64,000 nucleotides of DNA from Roseibium sediminicola (GCF_023156505.1 NZ_JALNMJ010000009.1:62001-126000), one strand, 5' to 3'. Positions 28,956 to 39,708 are shown, counted from the stretch's first letter. Notes: generated by a model not told the origin, from the letters alone. Numbers and translations are program-made.

Positions 28956-31094
28956 ATGATGTTCGACATTCATCGTGTAGAAGTCGAGTGGGGCGGACGC
29001 CCGCTCGTACTCGAAACGGGCAAGGTTGCCCGTCAGGCCGACGGCGCCGTGATGGCGACCTATGGCGAGACCAAAGTTCTGGCGACCGTTGTGTCCGCCA
29101 AGGAGCCGAAACCCGGCCAGGATTTCTTCCCGCTCACCGTGAACTACCAGGAAAAGGCCTATGCCGCCGGTAAGATTCCGGGGGGCTTCTTCAAGCGTGA
29201 AGGCCGTCCGTCTGAACACGAGACGCTGACCTCGCGCCTGATCGACCGTCCGATCCGCCCGCTGTTCGCCGACGGTTACAAGAACGACACCCAGGTGGTG
29301 ATCACTGTTCTGTCGCACGACCTGGAAAACGCGCCGGACATCCTGGCGATGGTGGCCTCTTCCGCGGCCCTGACGCTCTCCGGCATACCGTTCATGGGCC
29401 CGATCGGCGGCGCCCGTGTCGGTTACATCAACGGTGAATACGTGCTCAACCCGCTGGTTGACGACATGCCGGAATCCTCTCTGGATCTGGTTGTCGCAGG
29501 CACCTCCGACGCCGTCCTGATGGTGGAATCGGAAGCCAAGGAACTGGACGAAGACACCATGCTCGGCGCGGTGATGTTCGGCCACAAGGGTTTCCAGCCG
29601 GTGATCGACGCGATCATCAAGCTGGCGGAGACCGCCGCCAAGGAACCGCGCGAGCTGGTCCTGCCGGATCACTCCGCTCTCTTTGCCAAGATCAAGGACA
29701 TGGTTGCCGGCGAAGTCGCCGAAGCCTACAAGATCACCTCCAAGACCGAGCGCAAGAACGCTGTCGACGCCGCCAAGGCGAAGGTCGTCGAGGCCCTGAT
29801 CACCAACGCCGCCGAAGGCGAAGCGGTTGCAAGCAACGTGCTCGGCGAGCAGTTCAAGAAGCTGGAAGCGGAAATCGTCCGTGGCAACATCCTGGACACC
29901 GGTTCGCGCATCGATGGCCGCGATCTGTCGACCGTCCGTGCGATCACGTCCGAAGTCGGCATCCTGCCGCGCGCACACGGTTCCTCGCTGTTCACCCGCG
30001 GTGAAACCCAGGGTCTGGTGGTTTCCACCCTCGGCACCGGCGAAGACGAGCAGTTCGTCGACCTGCTTGAAGGCACCATCAAGGCGCACTTCATGCTGCA
30101 CTACAATTTCCCGCCCTACTCGGTTGGTGAAACTGGCCGCATGGGCTCCCCGGGACGCCGCGAAATCGGCCACGGCAAGCTGGCCTGGCGTGCGATCAAC
30201 CCGATGATGCCGGCGCATCACGAGTTCCCGTACACCGTCCGCGTCGTTTCCGAAATCACCGAATCCAACGGCTCGTCCTCCATGGCGACCGTTTGCGGCA
30301 CTTCGCTGGCGCTGATGGATGCGGGCGTTCCGCTGAAGTCTCCGGTGGCCGGTATCGCCATGGGTCTGATCAAGGACGGCGACCGGTTCGCGGTTCTTTC
30401 CGACATTCTCGGCGACGAAGATCACCTCGGCGACATGGACTTCAAGGTGGCAGGTTCCGAGAACGGCATCACCGCGCTGCAGATGGACATCAAGATCGAC
30501 GGTATCACCGAAGAGATCATGAAGGTCGCTCTGGGCCAGGCCAAGGACGGCCGCATCCACATCCTGGGTGAAATGTCCAAGGCCATCACCGAGGCGCGTT
30601 CCGAGCTCGGCGAGCACGCACCGCGCATCGAAGTGATGAAGATCCCGGTCGACAAGATCCGTGAAGTCATCGGCTCCGGCGGCAAGGTCATTCGCGAAAT
30701 CGTGGAAAAGACCGGCGCCAAGGTCAACATCGAGGACGACGGCACCGTCAAGATCGCCTCTGCCGACGGCAAGGCCATCAAGGCCGCCATCAACTGGATC
30801 AACTCCATCGCCGCCGAGCCGGAAGTGGGCATGATCTACGAGGGCACCGTTGTGAAATGCGTCGATTTCGGTGCGTTCGTGAACTTCTTCGGTGCCAAGG
30901 ACGGCCTGGTGCACATCTCCCAGCTGGCTCCGAAGAAAGTTGCCAAGGTCACCGACGTGATCAAGGAAGGCGACAAGGTCTGGGTCAAGCTGATGGGCTT
31001 CGACGAGCGCGGCAAGGTCCGCCTGTCCATGAAGGTCGTCGACCAGGAGACCGGCAAGGAAATCGAAAAGAAGGAACGCGAAGACGCCGAATAA
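28956..31094 (+). CDS. pnp: Polyribonucleotide nucleotidyltransferase (PNPase)
   Basis: A 3'-5' phosphorolytic exoribonuclease and degradosome component, 712 residues. Two RNase PH-like domains are visible (first from [26 protein letters not shown]; second from [22 protein letters not shown]). They are followed by a KH domain ([34 protein letters not shown]) and an S1 domain ([32 protein letters not shown]). [16 protein letters not shown] [29 protein letters not shown] is diagnostic. Two adjacent ATGs (28956, 28959) are both plausible. It ends the translation/RNA operon. Confidence 0.98.
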   Translation: MMFDIHRVEVEWGGRPLVLETGKVARQADGAVMATYGETKVLATVVSAKEPKPGQDFFPLTVNYQEKAYAAGKIPGGFFKREGRPSEHETLTSRLIDRPIRPLFADGYKNDTQVVITVLSHDLENAPDILAMVASSAALTLSGIPFMGPIGGARVGYINGEYVLNPLVDDMPESSLDLVVAGTSDAVLMVESEAKELDEDTMLGAVMFGHKGFQPVIDAIIKLAETAAKEPRELVLPDHSALFAKIKDMVAGEVAEAYKITSKTERKNAVDAAKAKVVEALITNAAEGEAVASNVLGEQFKKLEAEIVRGNILDTGSRIDGRDLSTVRAITSEVGILPRAHGSSLFTRGETQGLVVSTLGTGEDEQFVDLLEGTIKAHFMLHYNFPPYSVGETGRMGSPGRREIGHGKLAWRAINPMMPAHHEFPYTVRVVSEITESNGSSSMATVCGTSLALMDAGVPLKSPVAGIAMGLIKDGDRFAVLSDILGDEDHLGDMDFKVAGSENGITALQMDIKIDGITEEIMKVALGQAKDGRIHILGEMSKAITEARSELGEHAPRIEVMKIPVDKIREVIGSGGKVIREIVEKTGAKVNIEDDGTVKIASADGKAIKAAINWINSIAAEPEVGMIYEGTVVKCVDFGAFVNFFGAKDGLVHISQLAPKKVAKVTDVIKEGDKVWVKLMGFDERGKVRLSMKVVDQETGKEIEKKEREDAE

Positions 31095-31116
31095 GCGGTC
31101 TTGCGATCCAGGAAAC

Positions 31117-31145
31117 GAAACGGGGACCTCACGGTCCCCGTTTTT
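31117..31145 (+). terminator. Rho-independent terminator after pnp
   Basis: A perfect 11-bp stem (AAACGGGGACC with GGTCCCCGTTT, loop TCAC) is followed by TTG after five T residues. The stem lies between the convergent pnp and GGDEF-EAL genes and could act in both directions. Confidence 0.9.
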
Positions 31146-31163
31146 GTTTGAGGGGAGAGCCGC

Positions 31164-33917
31164 CTACCCGGCCTTGGCCGCGACGGAATCGATCCCGTTC
31201 ATGCGGCCGAGATAGGCGTGAAAATCGACGCCGGACATGGGCCGCGCGAAATAATAACCCTGGATCCGGGAACAGTTGAAGGACCGGATCAGATCGCATT
31301 GCTCGCGGGTCTCCGCGCCTTCGCAGACCACGTCGATGCCGAGCGAGGCGGCCATGGAAATGATTGCCTGCACCAGCGCCTGTCCGTCCATGTCCCGTTC
31401 GAGGCCCATGATGAAGGACCGGTCGATCTTGAGCGTGTCGATTGGAAGCCGTTTCAGATAGCTCAGCGAGGAAAAGCCGGTGCCGAAATCGTCGAGCGAG
31501 ATCTTCACGCCGAGGGCGCTGATCGCCTCCAGGATCTCGACCGGATTGACGCGCTGGTCGTCGAACATCACGCTTTCGGTGATTTCGAGCTGCAGACGGG
31601 TCGGGTCCATCTCCATTTCCTGCAAGAGCGCTTGCAGCCGGTCGACAAAACCGGCATCCCGGCATTGGCGCGGCGAGATGTTGACGCTGATCCCGTCGAG
31701 TTTCAGACCGTTGCGATTGCAGGAATGATAGAAGCTGCAGGCTTCGCGCAGCACCCATTCGCCCAGGGGAATGATAAGCCCGCATTCCTCGGCGATCTTG
31801 ATGAATTCCGTTGGCGGAATGCTGCCCAGCTTCGGATCCGTCCAGCGGGCCAGGCTCTCGCAGCTGACCACCCGATTGGTGGAATAGTCGACGATCGGCT
31901 GGTAGTTCAGATGCAGTTCGCCCTTTTCGATGGCCTGGCGCAGTGAAATCTCGATCTGTCCGGTGCGGGCGGTCTGTTCGTTCATGCGGGTGGCAAAGAA
32001 GCGGTAGCTGGAGCCGCTGTCGGACTTCGCCTGGAACATGCTGGTGTCGGCCTGCAGCAGCAGGGCTTCGTCGTCGTCGCCGTCATTGGGTGTCAGCGTG
32101 ATGCCGAGGCTCCCGGACATGACCACCTGGATGCCGTTGTCCAGGTCGATGGGTTTGCTGACACTTGCGAGAATGTCGCGGGCAAACTGCTCGATCTGCC
32201 AGCGGTCCTCAGGATTTGACAGGATGATCGCGAATTCGTCACCGCCCATGCGGGCGACCGTCTGGTCCGGGCCGAGGGTATCGGTCAGCCTGGAGGCAAT
32301 GGTCTCGATCACGTGGTCGCCCGCGGTGGGCCCGTAGGTGTCGTTGACGGTTTTGAACCGGTCCAGGTCCAGGATCATCAACGCGGTCAATTCGCCCAGA
32401 TGTTTGCTGCGCTGGATGGCCTGGCGGAGCCGGTCCATCAGCAGGCGCCGGTTCGGCAGCCCGGTCAGGATGTCGAAATTGGCGTTTTTGGTGGCCAGTT
32501 CCTCCTGGCGCTTGCGTTCGCTGATATCGGTGATGGTTGCATAATAGGCGTTCTCGCCGCGCCATTCGGTCACCCGCACATGCTGCTCCAGCCAGACGGT
32601 CTCGCCGTCCTTGCGAATGCCCTTGACCTCATAGGCCCGGGGGGCGCCGCCGCTTTCGCGCAGATTGTAATAGCTGCGCAGGCGGCTGTGTTCTTCCGGA
32701 GCGTAGATGACAAGGGTCGGGGAATCGACCAGCTGTTTCGGATCGCCCGGCTCATAGCCCAGCATCTGAAGCAGCGCGTCATTGACATAGAGGATCCGGT
32801 GATTGGCATGCACCAGCACGCCGTGCAGGGACCCGTCGATCATGTCCTTGAACTGGGCATCTCGGGCGCGCACCGATTCAAACGCGGCCTGGAACATCGC
32901 GGCAAGCTTGTTGAATTCCGTGATCAAACCATGGTCCGGTGGTGCCACCAGCCTGTCCTGCCGCAGGCTCATGGCATAGCCGAGCAATCGACCAAGGCCG
33001 GCACTTGTGATCCGGTTGACCAAAAGCGCGGCGCCTATCGCCAGAATGGTTGTGTAGAGCAGGAACGGCGTGAACAGCTGGCTGTAGGTCTCTTCGACCT
33101 TCTGCAAGGTGTCGACCGGCTGTTTCACGATTGCCGCCATCATGTGACCGTCCAGGCTGTGCATCAGCGGCGCATAGACATAAAGGTGGTCGTCCTGAAG
33201 CACGTAAGTGACATCGTCAGGAGTTGTCGTGAGTTTCGGGGGGAGAGGTTCCGTGGTCAGGTCGCCAAGACCGGCCACCACATGGTCGTCGTGGTAAAAG
33301 GCCAGATCGTCGACCTTGAGGATTTTCGCCAGCACGCCGGGAAGCGTGTAGGAGTCCGTTACGGTCGTGCCGCCATAGATCTTTCCGAGCGCCTGGCCTG
33401 TCTCCGGATCCAGGACCGGCGTCGACAGCGCCGCGGTCACCTCGACCGGGTCCAGAGTATGATTGGCGTAATTCACCCAGATATCCGGCGGCATCGCCGC
33501 GCGCACCCCTGTGGGCAGCTGGTTCCGGATATCGATCAGCCCGAGGCTGCCATTGACCCAGCCGTTTTCATCCGGATGGTCGATCAGCAGGATGTCGAGA
33601 ACGGCGCTGGTCAGTCCCTCGGAGGCGCGATCAATGATCTGCTTTGCCGCCGCCTTGTCGTTGGTTTGCAGCGCCTCGCGGATCTTGGGGTCGGCCGCAA
33701 TCGTGCGGATCTGCGTTTCCAGCTGATCCAGATGCTGCGTAAAGACAAGCCGGGCAAGCGTCGCTTTCGACTTGGCGCTGCGGGCGATTTCATATTCGGC
33801 GATCGACAGGCTGCCAAGATAGGTGATCCAGAACAGCGCAATGGCCGTGCCAATCAGTCCAAAGGCAAACAGGGCCATGACAAGCCGGCTGAATGGTATG
33901 GAAAAATTGGCTTTCAA
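31164..33917 (-). CDS. Sensor protein with PAS, GGDEF and EAL domains (cyclic di-GMP turnover)
   Basis: A 917-residue inner-membrane protein. A first transmembrane helix (about 12-34) and a second (about 287-305) enclose a periplasmic sensor of about 250 residues, rich in GGTTVTDSYTLPGVLAKIL-like sequence, Cache-like in shape. A PAS domain (about 355-480, HANHRILYVNDALLQMLGYEPGD) follows. Then comes GGDEF with an intact GGDEF at 558-562 and no RxxD I-site, and then an EAL domain. The EAL signature reads ESL (Glu687), while DDFGTGFSSL and QGYYFARP are intact, so phosphodiesterase activity is likely. The start is TTG with CAGGAG 9 bases upstream; no in-frame ATG is nearby. It is transcribed convergently to pnp. 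Confidence 0.93.
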   Translation of the reverse strand: MKANFSIPFSRLVMALFAFGLIGTAIALFWITYLGSLSIAEYEIARSAKSKATLARLVFTQHLDQLETQIRTIAADPKIREALQTNDKAAAKQIIDRASEGLTSAVLDILLIDHPDENGWVNGSLGLIDIRNQLPTGVRAAMPPDIWVNYANHTLDPVEVTAALSTPVLDPETGQALGKIYGGTTVTDSYTLPGVLAKILKVDDLAFYHDDHVVAGLGDLTTEPLPPKLTTTPDDVTYVLQDDHLYVYAPLMHSLDGHMMAAIVKQPVDTLQKVEETYSQLFTPFLLYTTILAIGAALLVNRITSAGLGRLLGYAMSLRQDRLVAPPDHGLITEFNKLAAMFQAAFESVRARDAQFKDMIDGSLHGVLVHANHRILYVNDALLQMLGYEPGDPKQLVDSPTLVIYAPEEHSRLRSYYNLRESGGAPRAYEVKGIRKDGETVWLEQHVRVTEWRGENAYYATITDISERKRQEELATKNANFDILTGLPNRRLLMDRLRQAIQRSKHLGELTALMILDLDRFKTVNDTYGPTAGDHVIETIASRLTDTLGPDQTVARMGGDEFAIILSNPEDRWQIEQFARDILASVSKPIDLDNGIQVVMSGSLGITLTPNDGDDDEALLLQADTSMFQAKSDSGSSYRFFATRMNEQTARTGQIEISLRQAIEKGELHLNYQPIVDYSTNRVVSCESLARWTDPKLGSIPPTEFIKIAEECGLIIPLGEWVLREACSFYHSCNRNGLKLDGISVNISPRQCRDAGFVDRLQALLQEMEMDPTRLQLEITESVMFDDQRVNPVEILEAISALGVKISLDDFGTGFSSLSYLKRLPIDTLKIDRSFIMGLERDMDGQALVQAIISMAASLGIDVVCEGAETREQCDLIRSFNCSRIQGYYFARPMSGVDFHAYLGRMNGIDSVAAKAG

Positions 33918-33942
33918 TGAAGCGCTCCTGAACAGTCCAGGC

Positions 33943-34053
33943 TCATGTCACCGACAAGAGGCGGACAAAAAGATCGATGCGTGGCTCTGTTGCCCCGTCA
34001 CGGCGCTGTGCCGTGAGACAATTCCGTTCGACCGGCTCCACAACTTTAGGCAT
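33943..34053 (-). CDS. Possible small protein (36 aa) upstream of the GGDEF-EAL gene
   Basis: A 36-codon frame starts with ATG preceded by AAAGGGG at 6-base spacing. It ends 26 bases before the TTG start of the GGDEF-EAL gene on the same strand. The peptide is MPKVVEPVERN... with a basic middle (QRRDG) and a hydrophobic end (LFVRLLSV). I recognise no family. Good ribosome-binding geometry and position suggest a leader peptide or small co-transcribed protein, but a chance frame cannot be excluded. Confidence 0.3.
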   Translation of the reverse strand: MPKVVEPVERNCLTAQRRDGATEPRIDLFVRLLSVT

Positions 34054-34390
34054 GCAGTCCCCTTTGAATAAACCTGTTTGTGCCGGACTGTCTGTATGTT
34101 GATCATGCTTATATGAAACCCTGAATTTTCGTCGCAATTGTAAGAATAACCTATCGTATGGCAAAGCCTAGCGGGCCCAGGTTTATCTTTGGTGAATTGA
34201 ATTGGTGAAAATAAATATAGAAAAATGTGGAGTTAACTTGTCAAATTTCGTGAATTTTCCTGATTTGTCATAGTAATATTTAACAGTAATTGGTCAGGCC
34301 CGGCCGCGCGTGTCTTCGCGATGATGAGGCGTTTGCCTCCTCCGGCGAACCTGATATACCCCCTTCCGGTATAGATACGTGAGGACGCCG
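34054..34390. other. AT-rich intergenic region, divergent promoters expected
   Basis: This stretch is clearly more AT-rich than the rest of the window, notably 34160-34290 (runs such as GGTGAAAATAAATATAGAAAAATG). It separates the GGDEF-EAL gene from dapB on the opposite strand, so both promoters should lie here. No coding frame, tRNA or clear repeat is visible, and I could not choose single -35/-10 pairs with confidence. Confidence 0.5.
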
Positions 34391-35203
34391 ATGGGGCAGA
34401 TGCGCTTGGTTGTTGTTGGGGCGGGTGGCCGAATGGGCAGGGCTTTGACCCGCGCCGTCACGGAGGCTTCCGGCGCCGGTGTGGTTGCCGCCATTGAACG
34501 CGAAGGCTCGGAACTGCTCGGACAGGATGCCGGCGAGCTGGCCGGTGTCGGCACGCTGGGCGTTCCCCTGACCGACGATCCGCTGACGGCCTTTGCGGGC
34601 GCCGACGGTGTTCTGGACTTCACCGCGCCGGCAGCAAGCCTCTGGTTTGCCGAACTGGCGGCGCAGGCCCGCATCGTTCACGTGATCGGCACGACCGGCT
34701 GGGCCGACGGAGAGGACGAACCTCTGTTGGCCGCCGCCCGCCATGCCCGCATCATCAAGTCTGGCAACATGAGCCTCGGCGTGAACCTGTTGGCAAACCT
34801 GGTCCGCCGGGCCGCGGCAGCGCTGGATGCGGATTTCGATATCGAAGTTCTGGAGATGCACCACAAACACAAGGTTGACGCCCCTTCCGGAACCGCGCTG
34901 CTTCTTGGAGAAGCGGCAGCGGCTGGCCGCGGCGTCGATCTGGCAGAGCATTCGGTGCGCGCCAGGGACGGCATCTCGGACCCGCGCAGGGGCGGTGACA
35001 TCGGCTTCGCAACGCTGCGCGGCGGCTCTGTCATCGGCGAGCATTCCGTCATTTTCGCCGGCGAGGGCGAGCGGATCGAACTGACTCACCGCGCCGAAGA
35101 CCGGCAACTCTTCGCCCGGGGCGCGGTCAAGGCCGCGCTGTGGGGTTTCGACCAGAAACCGGGCTTTTATTCGATGGCCGATGTTCTCGGCCTGACTTCA
35201 TGA
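34391..35203 (+). CDS. dapB: 4-hydroxy-tetrahydrodipicolinate reductase
   Basis: Second committed step of lysine and diaminopimelate synthesis, reducing HTPA to tetrahydrodipicolinate with NAD(P)H. The 270-residue protein has the nucleotide-binding loop [14 protein letters not shown]. It also has VIGTTGW, the catalytic/substrate block [23 protein letters not shown], and [15 protein letters not shown] [20 protein letters not shown]. The ATG at 34391 is preferred because GAGGA (34381-34385) lies 5 bases upstream; an in-frame GTG at 34379 would add four residues. gpmA follows after 29 bp. Confidence 0.96.
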   Translation: MGQMRLVVVGAGGRMGRALTRAVTEASGAGVVAAIEREGSELLGQDAGELAGVGTLGVPLTDDPLTAFAGADGVLDFTAPAASLWFAELAAQARIVHVIGTTGWADGEDEPLLAAARHARIIKSGNMSLGVNLLANLVRRAAAALDADFDIEVLEMHHKHKVDAPSGTALLLGEAAAAGRGVDLAEHSVRARDGISDPRRGGDIGFATLRGGSVIGEHSVIFAGEGERIELTHRAEDRQLFARGAVKAALWGFDQKPGFYSMADVLGLTS

Positions 35204-35232
35204 CCTTGCGTGTTTAGCTTGAGGAGAATGGC

Positions 35233-35853
35233 ATGGATCGCCTTCTTGTGCTTGTCCGTCACGGACAGAGCGAATGGAATTTGAAAAACCTTTTCACCGG
35301 CTGGAAGGATCCGGGTCTGACGGAGCAGGGGATCGCGGAAGCCCACAAGGCGGGCGAGCAGCTCAAGGACCTGAAGCTGACCTTCGATCTGGCATTCACT
35401 TCCGTTCTGTCGCGGGCCCAGAAAACCCTCGATATCATTCTCGGCGAACTGGGCCAGACCGGCCTGGAAACCTTCAAGGACCAGGCGCTGAACGAGCGGG
35501 ACTATGGCGACCTGACAGGGATGAACAAGGACGAGGCACGCGAGCAGTTCGGCGAGGAGCAGGTTCATATCTGGAGACGGTCCTTCGATGTGCCGCCTCC
35601 GGGCGGCGAAAGCCTCAAGATGACCGCCGAACGGGTCCTGCCCTATTACAAGGCCGAAATCCTTCCAAAGGTGCTGGCCGGCAAGCGCACCATCGTGGCC
35701 GCGCACGGCAATTCGCTGCGGTCCCTGATCATGGAACTGGAAGGCCTCAGCCCGGAAGAAATCCTGAAACGCGAACTCGGCACCGGCACGCCGATCATCT
35801 ACCGTCTCGATGAAAATGGCGGCGTGATCAGCGTTCAGGATCTGGCCGACTGA
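35233..35853 (+). CDS. gpmA: 2,3-bisphosphoglycerate-dependent phosphoglycerate mutase
   Basis: Interconverts 3- and 2-phosphoglycerate in glycolysis and gluconeogenesis. The 206-residue protein begins [30 protein letters not shown] with catalytic His10. It continues with [38 protein letters not shown] and the second histidine block [17 protein letters not shown]. It is shorter than the E. coli enzyme (about 250), as usual for alphaproteobacterial GpmA. GAGGAG precedes the ATG. The dapB-gpmA pairing is a Rhizobiales hallmark. Confidence 0.96.
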   Translation: MDRLLVLVRHGQSEWNLKNLFTGWKDPGLTEQGIAEAHKAGEQLKDLKLTFDLAFTSVLSRAQKTLDIILGELGQTGLETFKDQALNERDYGDLTGMNKDEAREQFGEEQVHIWRRSFDVPPPGGESLKMTAERVLPYYKAEILPKVLAGKRTIVAAHGNSLRSLIMELEGLSPEEILKRELGTGTPIIYRLDENGGVISVQDLAD

Positions 35854-35891
35854 GTCGGTGGACGATTCAGCCCGCGGAGGACGCTGGCGGA

Positions 35892-35920
35892 AAGAGGGGC
35901 AGATTTGCCCCTCTTTTTTT
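35892..35920 (+). terminator. Rho-independent terminator after gpmA
   Basis: A perfect 10-bp stem (AAGAGGGGCA with TGCCCCTCTT, loop GATT) runs into a further five T residues. Very strong intrinsic terminator. Confidence 0.95.
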
Positions 35921-36218
35921 GTGGTGAAGCAAGTTTTTTCAAAGGTTGGCAGGCGAATTAAAAAGCGGTGACGTTTCACGAATATGTCCCGCACGCTCCG
36001 ATATTGGTAATTTCACGCAATAGACAGAAGCGCCGGGGCAGCATCGTAACGTGCGTGGGAAATATTCGTATTTTTGACAATAAAACGGCGATGTCACACA
36101 ACTGCAATGCGGGGATGTGCCGGCTTATATTTACTTCTGATTTAGTGGTTCGCTGCAGGTTCTGCCCGAAAACGGTGGTTTGTATTCAGCCGTTCAAAGG
36201 GTAGCCAGGAGTGAAGCC
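35921..36218. other. Intergenic region upstream of the chemoreceptor gene
   Basis: About 300 bp with lower GC content than neighbours. It should contain the chemoreceptor promoter. A TTGACA stands at about 36075, but no good -10 follows at 16-18 bases. An open frame of 78 codons inside (35968-36204) has no ribosome binding site and coding-unlike composition. Nothing else can be supported. Confidence 0.4.
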
Positions 36219-38651
36219 GTGATATTTCGGCAATTTCAGAACGTCAAATTCGGCACCAAGGTCTGGGGTGGCTTTTCAGCCATTCTCGTCCTCGCCGCCG
36301 CGGTGGGAGCCACGGCCACCGTCACCATTTCGGATCTGTCCGGCAGGTCCCGGATCAGCGGAGCCGCAGTGGAGGCCATGGATCTCTTGAAGGCCCTGGA
36401 CCAATCCAAGGTGGCCTTCCAGACGACCCCTTCTCCTGCGGCGGCGGAGCAGGTTGAACGCAATACCGATGACCTTCTGCGGCAACTTCAGGCCATAGCC
36501 GGTCTTTCAAGAGATGGAGAGGGTCTGCGCGAAGGCGTGTCGGCATCGATACAGCAGCTTGAGGAGTTCGACCGGGTATTTGTGCGGCTGGTCGCAAAAA
36601 CCGAGGAACAGGCCCGGCGCCTGGACACGCTTGCGGCGACCGGAAATGCCCTGGCCGGAATGACGATTGAAATCAGTAATATCGTCCGAAAGGTGCGTTC
36701 GGAAACAATCGAGGAAGCCAAAGCCGCGTCCAAAAGGCAGGCCGCGGCCCGGGAGATGACCTTCAGGGCCGAACAACTGCACAAGCTGGCGCTCGTCCTG
36801 GCACCAAAATTCGGGCTTGGAGCAAGTTTCAGGCAAAAAGACCTTACGGACGACATCCGGAGCGAGATAGACCGGACGCTTGCCGATATGACGCTCGCCG
36901 CCAAAGCCATCCGGTCGACACAGGTCGCGGGTGTCGAGGACACGAGCCTGTCCAAAGTGGCTGGAGACGCGGAGGCGCTGGTTGCGGCTATTCCGGACCT
37001 CCTCGCGGAAACCAACCTGTTCAACCGCATGGGCAAGAAGAAGACAGTTGCCGATCTGGTGGCGGCGGTCGAGCAGGGAGGCATCTCGCTGCAATCGGCC
37101 TCCGGGGCGGCGCTGGACCGCGAGCTGGCCCTGGCGACAGGCTCGCAGCACCATCTGATTGAGTTGGCGGCGCTCGGTCAGATGGCAATCGATCTTGCCA
37201 ACTCGGCGTCTTCGGCGCGCTCCGAAACCCTCGAATTCGTCGCCGGCCTCAGAAAGGATGGCACGATCCAGGCTAGTGTCTCGCGTCTCCAGGCCGCGGC
37301 GCGGGCCCTGGACAGCCGGCCGGAATTGGCGGCAACGCTCGAACAGACCGGCAGCATTTTCCAGACAGTGCTGCAGTTCGATCAGGCATTCGAAGACATC
37401 GTGCGTGCGCGTCAGGATCTCGTGCGGCTGGAACAGGGGCTCGATCAGGCCGCGGCCAGGGCGGGTCAGCAGATTGCCGAAATATCCTCTGAACAGAGCC
37501 TGGAAATGCAGAACGCGGGCAAGAAGGCGCTGATCATCATCTTGGCCACCGTCCTCATCGCCATTTCCTTAGGTGTCGTTCTCGCCGCGCTTTTGAACCG
37601 CGCCATCACGACGCCCATCAAGACCCTGACCAACGTGATGGCGGCTCTCGCCGAAGGCAGCAACGACGTGGCAATCAGCGGCCTTGGGCGCGGCGACGAA
37701 ATCGGCGCGATGTCGCGCACTGTCCAGGTGTTCAAGGAAAACGCCGTCGAGCGGGAGCGGCTGCGCGCGGAACGGCGCGCGGAAGAAGCACAGCGCCGCG
37801 AAAGGCAGCAGACAATCGAGAGTCTGATTGCCGCGTTTCGCGAAACGATTCAGGGCCTTCTGAGTTCGGTCGGCGAGACAGCACTTGGCCTCGACGACAC
37901 GGCCAGGACACTCACGGACACGGCGCGCCACAGCGCGCACAAGGCCGATGAAACCAGGGAAGCGTCAGGTGTGGCCAGTGGCAACGTCGGCACGGTTGCC
38001 TTGGCGGCGGATGAACTGGCGTCTTCCATCAGGGAGATCAGTTCCCAGGTGACGCTGACCACCGAAGTCGTCGGCCGGGCCACGGAAAGCACGCGCGTGA
38101 CCAATGACAAGGTCTCGGGCCTGGCGGAGACCGCCGCCAAGATCGGTGAGGTGGTAACGCTGATCCAGGCCATCGCGGAACAGACCAACCTCCTAGCCCT
38201 GAACGCAACGATCGAGGCGGCCCGTGCCGGGGAAGCAGGCCGGGGATTTGCGGTCGTGGCGGCGGAAGTGAAGGAGCTCGCCACGCAGACCTCGCGGGCG
38301 ACTGAGGAGATCTCCAGCCAGATCACGGCCATTCAGTCGGCGACCAGAGAGTCGGTGGAAGCCATTGCGGGTATCACGCGCACCATGGACGAGGTGAATT
38401 CCTATACCGGGGCGATTGCCACCGCTGTCTCGCAGCAAGGCGCGGCTACCAGCGCGATCTCGACCAACGTCCGGCAGGCGGCGCAGGGAACGGAGATCGT
38501 CAGCGTCAACATCGCCGACCTGTCTGGTGCGGTCGACCAGACGGCGGCGTCAGCTGAACATGTGGTGCAGGCCTCCGGCGAACTCGGCGCGCGGACGGAG
38601 GAACTACGCCGGGAAGTCGACCGGTTTCTGTCGAGTGTCGCCGCGGCCTAG
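36219..38651 (+). CDS. Methyl-accepting chemotaxis protein with large helical periplasmic sensor
   Basis: An 810-residue chemoreceptor. A transmembrane helix at about 12-36 and a second at about 434-458 ([23 protein letters not shown]) enclose a periplasmic domain of nearly 400 residues. It is almost entirely predicted helix, far longer than a Tar-type sensor and most like an HBM-type helical bimodular domain. HAMP follows ([21 protein letters not shown]), then the signalling hairpin [39 protein letters not shown]. No C-terminal CheR-binding pentapeptide is present (ends FLSSVAAA). GTG at 36219 is supported by AGGAG 7 bases upstream. No che genes are nearby, so it is an orphan receptor. Confidence 0.93.
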   Translation: MIFRQFQNVKFGTKVWGGFSAILVLAAAVGATATVTISDLSGRSRISGAAVEAMDLLKALDQSKVAFQTTPSPAAAEQVERNTDDLLRQLQAIAGLSRDGEGLREGVSASIQQLEEFDRVFVRLVAKTEEQARRLDTLAATGNALAGMTIEISNIVRKVRSETIEEAKAASKRQAAAREMTFRAEQLHKLALVLAPKFGLGASFRQKDLTDDIRSEIDRTLADMTLAAKAIRSTQVAGVEDTSLSKVAGDAEALVAAIPDLLAETNLFNRMGKKKTVADLVAAVEQGGISLQSASGAALDRELALATGSQHHLIELAALGQMAIDLANSASSARSETLEFVAGLRKDGTIQASVSRLQAAARALDSRPELAATLEQTGSIFQTVLQFDQAFEDIVRARQDLVRLEQGLDQAAARAGQQIAEISSEQSLEMQNAGKKALIIILATVLIAISLGVVLAALLNRAITTPIKTLTNVMAALAEGSNDVAISGLGRGDEIGAMSRTVQVFKENAVERERLRAERRAEEAQRRERQQTIESLIAAFRETIQGLLSSVGETALGLDDTARTLTDTARHSAHKADETREASGVASGNVGTVALAADELASSIREISSQVTLTTEVVGRATESTRVTNDKVSGLAETAAKIGEVVTLIQAIAEQTNLLALNATIEAARAGEAGRGFAVVAAEVKELATQTSRATEEISSQITAIQSATRESVEAIAGITRTMDEVNSYTGAIATAVSQQGAATSAISTNVRQAAQGTEIVSVNIADLSGAVDQTAASAEHVVQASGELGARTEELRREVDRFLSSVAAA

Positions 38652-38676
38652 GCGCGCAAATACCGGCGAAACGAAA

Positions 38677-38700
38677 ACGGGCGGCCATCTGGCCGCCCGT
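38677..38700 (-). terminator. Terminator between convergent chemoreceptor and sugar kinase genes
   Basis: A perfect 10-bp stem (ACGGGCGGCC with GGCCGCCCGT, loop ATCT). Read on the minus strand it is followed by TTTCGTTTCG, so it best serves the kinase gene; on the plus strand only TGTGCTTC follows. Confidence 0.8.
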
Positions 38701-38706
38701 TGTGCT

Positions 38707-39708
38707 TCAGACCTTATAGCCGTTTTGCTGCGCGATGTTCTTCAGCGGCCGTTCCGGACGGGCGCCGACATGGCTGATCACGCTGGCGGCGCACAGGCAG
38801 CCGAGTTCGGCGGCGTTGGCCAGGGAATAGTCCCGTGCCAGGCCAAACAGGAACCCGGAGGCGAACAGGTCGCCGGCGCCGGTCAGGTCGACGACATTTT
38901 CGACTTCCTGTGCGGCCACCTTGTGGGTTTCCTCGCCGTTGATCACCATCGCGCCTTCCTTGCCGAGGGTCAGCGCGGTCAGGGCGCCGGTCTCCCGGGC
39001 AGCGGCAATCGCCGTGTCGAGGTCGGCGGTCTCATAGAGCGCCCGCAGCTCATGTTCGTTGGCGAACATGAGATCGACGACACCGTCGGTCAGCATCGAC
39101 TGGAACTCGCTGCGGTAACGGTCGACACAGAAGGAATCGGACAGGGTGATCGCCACCTTGCGTTCGTTGAGATGGGCGACTTCTGCGGCCTTCAGAAAGG
39201 CCTTCTTGGCCTCTTCCGGATCCCACAGATAGCCTTCCATATAGGTGACGGCGGCGGCGGCCACGACATCCTCGTCGACATCGGCCGGGGTGAACTCGGT
39301 GCAGGCGCCCAGATAGGTGTTCATGGTGCGCTCGCCGTCCGGCGTGATCAGGATCATGGAGCGGGCCGTGGGCTTCCATTCGCGCAGCCTCGGCGTGTTG
39401 AAATAGACGCCGGTGCCGTTCATGTCGTGATAGTAGCTGTCGCCGAGCTCATCTTCGGCAACCTTGCCGAAATAGGCCGGCCGGCCACCCAAGGAGGCAA
39501 TGCCCGCCGCCGTGTTACCGGCGCTGCCGCCCGAGACACGGACGGTCTGGCCCATCTTGTCGAACAGGCGGACGGCTTCGTCGGTCTCGATGAGGCGCAT
39601 GGAGCCCTTGATGAGGTTCTCCTGGAGCAGGAAGTCCTCCTCGACATGGGCAAAGACATCGCAGATGGCATTGCCGATGCACAGGGCGTCAAATCTGGTT
39701 TCAGTCAT
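38707..39708 (-). CDS. PfkB family carbohydrate/adenosine kinase
   Basis: A 333-residue ribokinase-family kinase. The glycine motif VSGGSAGNTAAGIASLGGRPAYFGKVAEDELG and the catalytic signature DLTGAGDLFASGFLFGLARDYSL (anion hole GAGD, catalytic Asp) are intact. This clade is often annotated as adenosine kinase, phosphorylating adenosine to AMP, and the N-terminus RFDALCIGNAICDVFAHVEEDFL matches that clade. The substrate remains inferred, since other nucleosides or sugars are possible. The ATG at 39708 has AGAGGA upstream. It follows pheA on the minus strand, 37 bp after the pheA stop, so it may be transcribed with kdsB-pheA. Confidence 0.87.
   Translation of the reverse strand: MTETRFDALCIGNAICDVFAHVEEDFLLQENLIKGSMRLIETDEAVRLFDKMGQTVRVSGGSAGNTAAGIASLGGRPAYFGKVAEDELGDSYYHDMNGTGVYFNTPRLREWKPTARSMILITPDGERTMNTYLGACTEFTPADVDEDVVAAAAVTYMEGYLWDPEEAKKAFLKAAEVAHLNERKVAITLSDSFCVDRYRSEFQSMLTDGVVDLMFANEHELRALYETADLDTAIAAARETGALTALTLGKEGAMVINGEETHKVAAQEVENVVDLTGAGDLFASGFLFGLARDYSLANAAELGCLCAASVISHVGARPERPLKNIAQQNGYKV

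Noticed and set aside
28905..30914. Very long open frame on the minus strand opposite pnp (669 codons), and similar long frames opposite hslU (4816-6177), infB (24238-25803) and yejA2 (45661-47631)
   Set aside because: They mirror well-identified genes, are rich in His, Gln, Arg, Asp and Gly as expected for the antisense of high-GC coding DNA, and have no recognisable domain or ribosome binding site.
35968..36204. 78-codon plus-strand frame between gpmA and the chemoreceptor gene
   Set aside because: No ribosome binding site, codon use unlike neighbours, overlaps the likely promoter region, no recognisable motif.
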